From Candidatus Dojkabacteria bacterium (GTDB lineage: Bacteria; Patescibacteria; Dojkabacteria; B142; JAFGFJ01): DNA of 64,000 nt. The position numbers and the translations under genes are program-made. A model generated the notes under the pieces. That model searched no databases. It saw nothing but the letters and a program-made list of their open reading frames with translations, and had not been told where the DNA came from. The stretch lies in the NCBI GenBank assembly GCA_016931155.1, contig JAFGFJ010000006.1:186001-250000 (forward strand), read 5' to 3'. The stretch's first letter is position 1. Each line of letters starts with the position of its first letter. Positions 61,601 to 64,000 of this stretch are shown one piece after another.

Positions 61601-61627
61601 CCAAAATTCCTTCCACCAGCCACCCCA
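61601..61627. repeat. Hybrid attachment-like site
   Basis: CCAAAATTCCTTCCACCA (61601-61618) recurs exactly at 63718-63735, and CCACCAGCCACCCCA (61613-61627) recurs exactly at the end of tRNA-His (52811-52825). The two overlap by the 6-bp CCACCA, as if this site were a recombinant of two others. Confidence 0.8.
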
Positions 61628-61713
61628 GACGCAATAAAACATAACAAACCTTCCAGAACGCTCTCCTGTTAATAGAATTCGAGGTTCGAATTTATAAAAA
61701 ATCAAATATAAAA

Positions 61714-61770
61714 ACACTTCTGTTAGTAATATTGCATTTAAAGACTGTTTAGAATATAATACGGAAGTGT
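61714..61770 (+). promoter_or_regulatory. Promoter and operator-like repeat of the abiE operon
   Basis: TTGCAT (61732-61737), a 17-bp spacer and a consensus TATAAT (61755-61760). The promoter is framed by an inverted repeat, ACACTTC (61714-61720) and GAAGTGT (61764-61770), fitting known autoregulation of abiE by AbiEi binding to inverted repeats. A second palindrome, ATTCGA-GGT-TCGAAT, lies near 61677-61691. Confidence 0.6.
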
Positions 61771-61792
61771 ATGTTATCTTAAGTAGTCAGAA

Positions 61793-62407
61793 ATGAGAAG
61801 AAAAACACTTTTTACAAATTTTATAAACACACCCTACTTTACAAAGCAGGATCTATTGGTTTTGGCTGATAAATTCAATATCTCTGAGACAAGTATTAAC
61901 ACGTTAATTCAGAGATCTATCAAAAGCAAGGAAATCATCTCATTAAAAAGAAATTGTTATGTTAATAGAGAATTTTTTCTTAAGAATAGAGATAATCTAG
62001 AGTATAAGTTCTTTGTTGCCAATATATTGATAAAATCCTCGTATATTAGCCGAGAAACCGCTCTACAGTATTACGGACTACTTTCCGAAGCATCACTGAA
62101 CTATTTTACTTCTACTACTATCAAGCTACCTAGAAAATTTGAGAAATCACTCGGTATTTTTGAATACAGAAATATTAAGGATGAACTTTTTAATGGATAT
62201 AAGAGTGTAAGATTTTCGATTGGTGGAAATGAATATTCGTACCTAATAGCAGAACCCTACAAAGCAATATTTGATTATATATATTATCGTACAAGTAAAA
62301 GGTCAATATCTGAAGGATTACTTATGTCAGTAATGAATGAGCTCAGAATAAATTACCATGACCTTGAAAAGGATCAGCTAGATAAATTAATTAATTCTTT
62401 TAAATAA
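61793..62407 (+). CDS. abiEi: AbiEi-type antitoxin / transcriptional regulator
   Basis: 204 aa. N-terminal winged-helix part (FTKQDLLVLADKFNISETSINTLIQR, in parts: LVLADKFNISE, LIQRSIKSKEII), then the AbiEi core with SSYISRETALQYYGLLSEAS and EPYKAIFDYIYY. It ends directly before the abiEii ATG. In type IV systems this protein counteracts the toxin and represses the operon. Confidence 0.78.
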   Translation: MRRKTLFTNFINTPYFTKQDLLVLADKFNISETSINTLIQRSIKSKEIISLKRNCYVNREFFLKNRDNLEYKFFVANILIKSSYISRETALQYYGLLSEASLNYFTSTTIKLPRKFEKSLGIFEYRNIKDELFNGYKSVRFSIGGNEYSYLIAEPYKAIFDYIYYRTSKRSISEGLLMSVMNELRINYHDLEKDQLDKLINSFK

Positions 62408-63673
62408 ATGTTAATAGATAAATTAAAACTAAAATTTAAAGAACTTAAAGAGGAAGGTAAAACGGAAGATTCAATATTAATAGCCTTAAAGGAAATTTTG
62501 CAGCACTATATATTGAACTTCATTTACACAAGCAAAAATTATTCTTATTTGACAATGTATGGTGGGACTGTTTTAAGAATAGGATATAACCTTCCTAGAA
62601 TGTCTGAAGACTTAGATTTTCAGACACATAAGAAATTAGATTTAGAGAAATTTACCGAGGAAATAAAGAGGTATTTTAAGGATAATTACGCATTTGATAT
62701 AGAAGTAAAGCACAAAAGCTCACCAGAGAATAATACAAGCACATTATTTATAAAGTTCTTCACGTTAAAAGAACTAGGTTTTAAAAAATTAAAGCTTGAA
62801 AGACTTCATGTCAAAGTAGATGTAAACTACTTTGAAACGGCAAATAAATTTGTAAACGATACTGTACCAGGTGGTAAAGGCACGGAGTTAGCCTATACAA
62901 TTAAAACTTATCCCCTTTCTACTCTAATGGCGAGTAAGGCTGTTGCATTCCTAAAGAGAGATGCCAGAGGTATAGGTGATATTTTAACGAATGTAAAATC
63001 AAGAGATGTATACGATATGATGTGGTATATGAATCGAGGAACTATGCCTGATTTGGAATATCTTAAAGCAAAAGATATAAGCTTTGACACATTTTTAGAT
63101 TTTAGAGATAAAGTCAAGATTAGAGCAAACAAGATTGAAGACAACGCCTTTAGAAATGATTTATCTCAGTTCTTTTATGATAGAAATGAACTTGAAAACT
63201 GGCTATCTAGCTGGAGACCAAAATTTATGCAGTTATTAGATTCATATAAAGTATATGAAGTTGGGGAATTAGAGAGGATTTATGGGCATGTAGATTTCAG
63301 TACAGATAATAGATCTATTTCTTATACATTTAATGCTTTAGACAATCAAAATCAGAATGTGATCTTTAGTGTGACACTTACAGATTACTGGTTCGAGTTT
63401 AGAGATATAAAAATAAATAGAGGTCACAGAGTAGCAGAGATTGAAGATAAGGCTGAGAAAGGAAGAGGTGAAATGACTGAGTTAGACTATGAGTATATTG
63501 GACTCTTCTACACAAAGATTAAAGATTACTTAAAGCGAAATAAGAACGTGGTTTTCCAGAATGAATTTGAAACTAAAGTAATACGGGCTTCAGCAGACAA
63601 TTTAGATCCAAAAAAGCAGATTTATCTTGATAAAAGGCTTTTGGAGAAGATAGATTTTGAAGAATTATTGTGA
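62408..63673 (+). CDS. abiEii: AbiEii-type nucleotidyltransferase toxin with C-terminal extension
   Basis: 421 aa. The MNT-type nucleotidyltransferase motif is MYGGTVLRIGYN...RMSEDLDF (GGT plus S-x-DLDF, about residues 52-78), then KTYPLSTLMASKAVAFLKRDARGIGDIL (in parts: LSTLMASKAVAFLKR) and SRDVYDMMWY. About the last 130 residues go beyond the usual length of near 300 and form an extra beta-rich part (YTFNALDNQNQNVIFSVTL). AbiEii toxins modify tRNA or other targets with nucleotides. No gap to abiEi. Confidence 0.82.
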   Translation: MLIDKLKLKFKELKEEGKTEDSILIALKEILQHYILNFIYTSKNYSYLTMYGGTVLRIGYNLPRMSEDLDFQTHKKLDLEKFTEEIKRYFKDNYAFDIEVKHKSSPENNTSTLFIKFFTLKELGFKKLKLERLHVKVDVNYFETANKFVNDTVPGGKGTELAYTIKTYPLSTLMASKAVAFLKRDARGIGDILTNVKSRDVYDMMWYMNRGTMPDLEYLKAKDISFDTFLDFRDKVKIRANKIEDNAFRNDLSQFFYDRNELENWLSSWRPKFMQLLDSYKVYEVGELERIYGHVDFSTDNRSISYTFNALDNQNQNVIFSVTLTDYWFEFRDIKINRGHRVAEIEDKAEKGRGEMTELDYEYIGLFYTKIKDYLKRNKNVVFQNEFETKVIRASADNLDPKKQIYLDKRLLEKIDFEELL

Positions 63674-63717
63674 ATATTAATGAACAACTCTCAAGAGAAT
63701 ACGGTTTAACCAACGTT

Positions 63718-63735
63718 CCAAAATTCCTTCCACCA
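63718..63735. repeat. Second copy of the 18-bp repeat, right flank of the AbiE module
   Basis: CCAAAATTCCTTCCACCA, identical to 61601-61618. It lies in a short open frame (GTG 63671 to TGA, 38 codons; ...VPKFLPP...) that may be the remains of a gene. Nothing else is recognised between 63736 and 63825. Confidence 0.75.
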
Positions 63736-63825
63736 TTAAGCCTAAATTTCCCTTTAGTTGTAGCAGAAGCTTTTCAATTTTACTGAGAATTGATAATCTA
63801 CTGATGAATATGTCGATCAAACAGA

Positions 63826-64000
63826 ATGAATGAAACTGAATCAGGTATAAAAATAAGTACGGCTGATTTCAGACTACTCCAACCCTATTCAGACTATTTA
63901 ACGAAAGCTGTGAGTCCTTTGTGGGGAGAAGTTTCTTCATCTAAACCTGGAGATTCGCTTTTCGAACTTGGGCGGATCGCGTTATCCAATAAGGCTTTAG
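63826..64000 (+). CDS. Hypothetical protein, partial at the right edge
   Basis: An ATG frame open to the end of the window (58 codons), beginning MNETESGIKISTADFRLLQP and continuing with SPLWGEVSSSKPGDSLFEL. No family recognised, and no ribosome-binding site is evident. Too short to judge further. Confidence 0.45.
   Translation, partial: MNETESGIKISTADFRLLQPYSDYLTKAVSPLWGEVSSSKPGDSLFELGRIALSNKAL

Larger units (their letters stand above)
52811..61627. mobile_element. 8.8-kb integrative element in the 3' end of tRNA-His
   Basis: Bounded by exact 15-bp direct repeats, CCACCAGCCACCCCA, at 52811-52825 (tRNA end) and 61613-61627. It carries a large serine recombinase at the tRNA end, an EcoRII-type restriction-modification operon with Vsr, a II/X-type replication protein, a SpoVG-like protein, several hypothetical genes and a DUF4143 ATPase. 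No conjugation or capsid genes are seen, so it is best described as an integrative plasmid-like or mobilisable element. The 15-bp repeat length and gene content are read directly; mobility is inferred. Confidence 0.8.

Overview
The window looks like one contig of a Candidate Phyla Radiation (Patescibacteria) bacterium. It is AT-rich and uses the standard bacterial code: TGA is a stop, and reading it as glycine would not repair the one broken gene. The gene content is typical of these reduced, probably surface-attached cells: a compact F-type ATP synthase operon, orphan DUF families (DUF2207, DUF3160, DUF2085, DUF4143, DUF5654), a LemA protein, many undecaprenyl-phosphate-type glycosyltransferases and large secreted proteins. 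I cannot fix the lineage within the CPR from sequence alone. Several genes have a -10 hexamer only 5-6 nt before the ATG and so appear to be leaderless. Clear Shine-Dalgarno sequences are uncommon.

Layout. 1-3.75 kb: a huge secreted minus-strand protein joining a PGRP-type amidase, a subtilisin protease and tandem WYDDSD repeats; it runs off the left edge. 3.9-14.8 kb: a surface-glycan locus with a GT2-GT4 fusion, two GT39-like membrane transferases (one frameshifted), two DPM1-like GT2 enzymes, a GtrA protein, a Wzx/MATE flippase and a phosphohexomutase. 15.0-16.7 kb: ApbE flavin transferase coupled to a cohesin-like protein with an LPKSG sorting-type tail. 16.8-23.7 kb: atpB-E-F-H-A-(carbonic anhydrase-like)-G-D-C. 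23.8-34.8 kb: holin-like protein, SecG, an orphan solute-binding protein, LemA/DUF2207, a divergent RelA/SpoT protein behind a probable attenuator, reduced SecD/SecF, GNAT, SprT and SanA-like proteins. 35-41 kb: gatB, tsaE, tsaB, recJ and small membrane proteins. 41-52 kb: DUF3160 protein, glyA-folD, a Wzy/WaaL-like protein, a Cys-rich surface protein and an AspA-like deacylase.

52.2-63.8 kb is accessory. After a degenerate 27-bp tandem array and tRNA-Arg(TCT), an 8.8-kb integrative element sits in the 3' end of tRNA-His(GTG), bounded by a 15-bp direct repeat of the tRNA end. It carries a large serine recombinase whose reading frame ends inside the tRNA, a complete EcoRII-like restriction-modification operon (HTH-fused C5 methyltransferase, nuclease, Vsr), a phage/plasmid II/X-type replication protein, a SpoVG-like protein, a missed 54-aa gene whose ATG lies in the loop of a perfect hairpin (candidate origin or translational switch), a HEPN-like protein and a DUF4143 ATPase. 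Directly beyond it, an AbiEi/AbiEii toxin-antitoxin operon is bracketed by a second, 18-bp direct repeat. The shared middle site is a hybrid of the two repeats, which suggests successive insertions at one hotspot.

How the parts fit: the glycan locus probably makes polyprenyl-phosphate sugars (phosphohexomutase plus DPM1-like GT2), moves them across the membrane (GtrA, flippase) and transfers them to surface polymers or the secreted proteins coded nearby. The accessory block combines DNA restriction, mismatch repair of the methylation site, mobility and abortive-infection-type defence.
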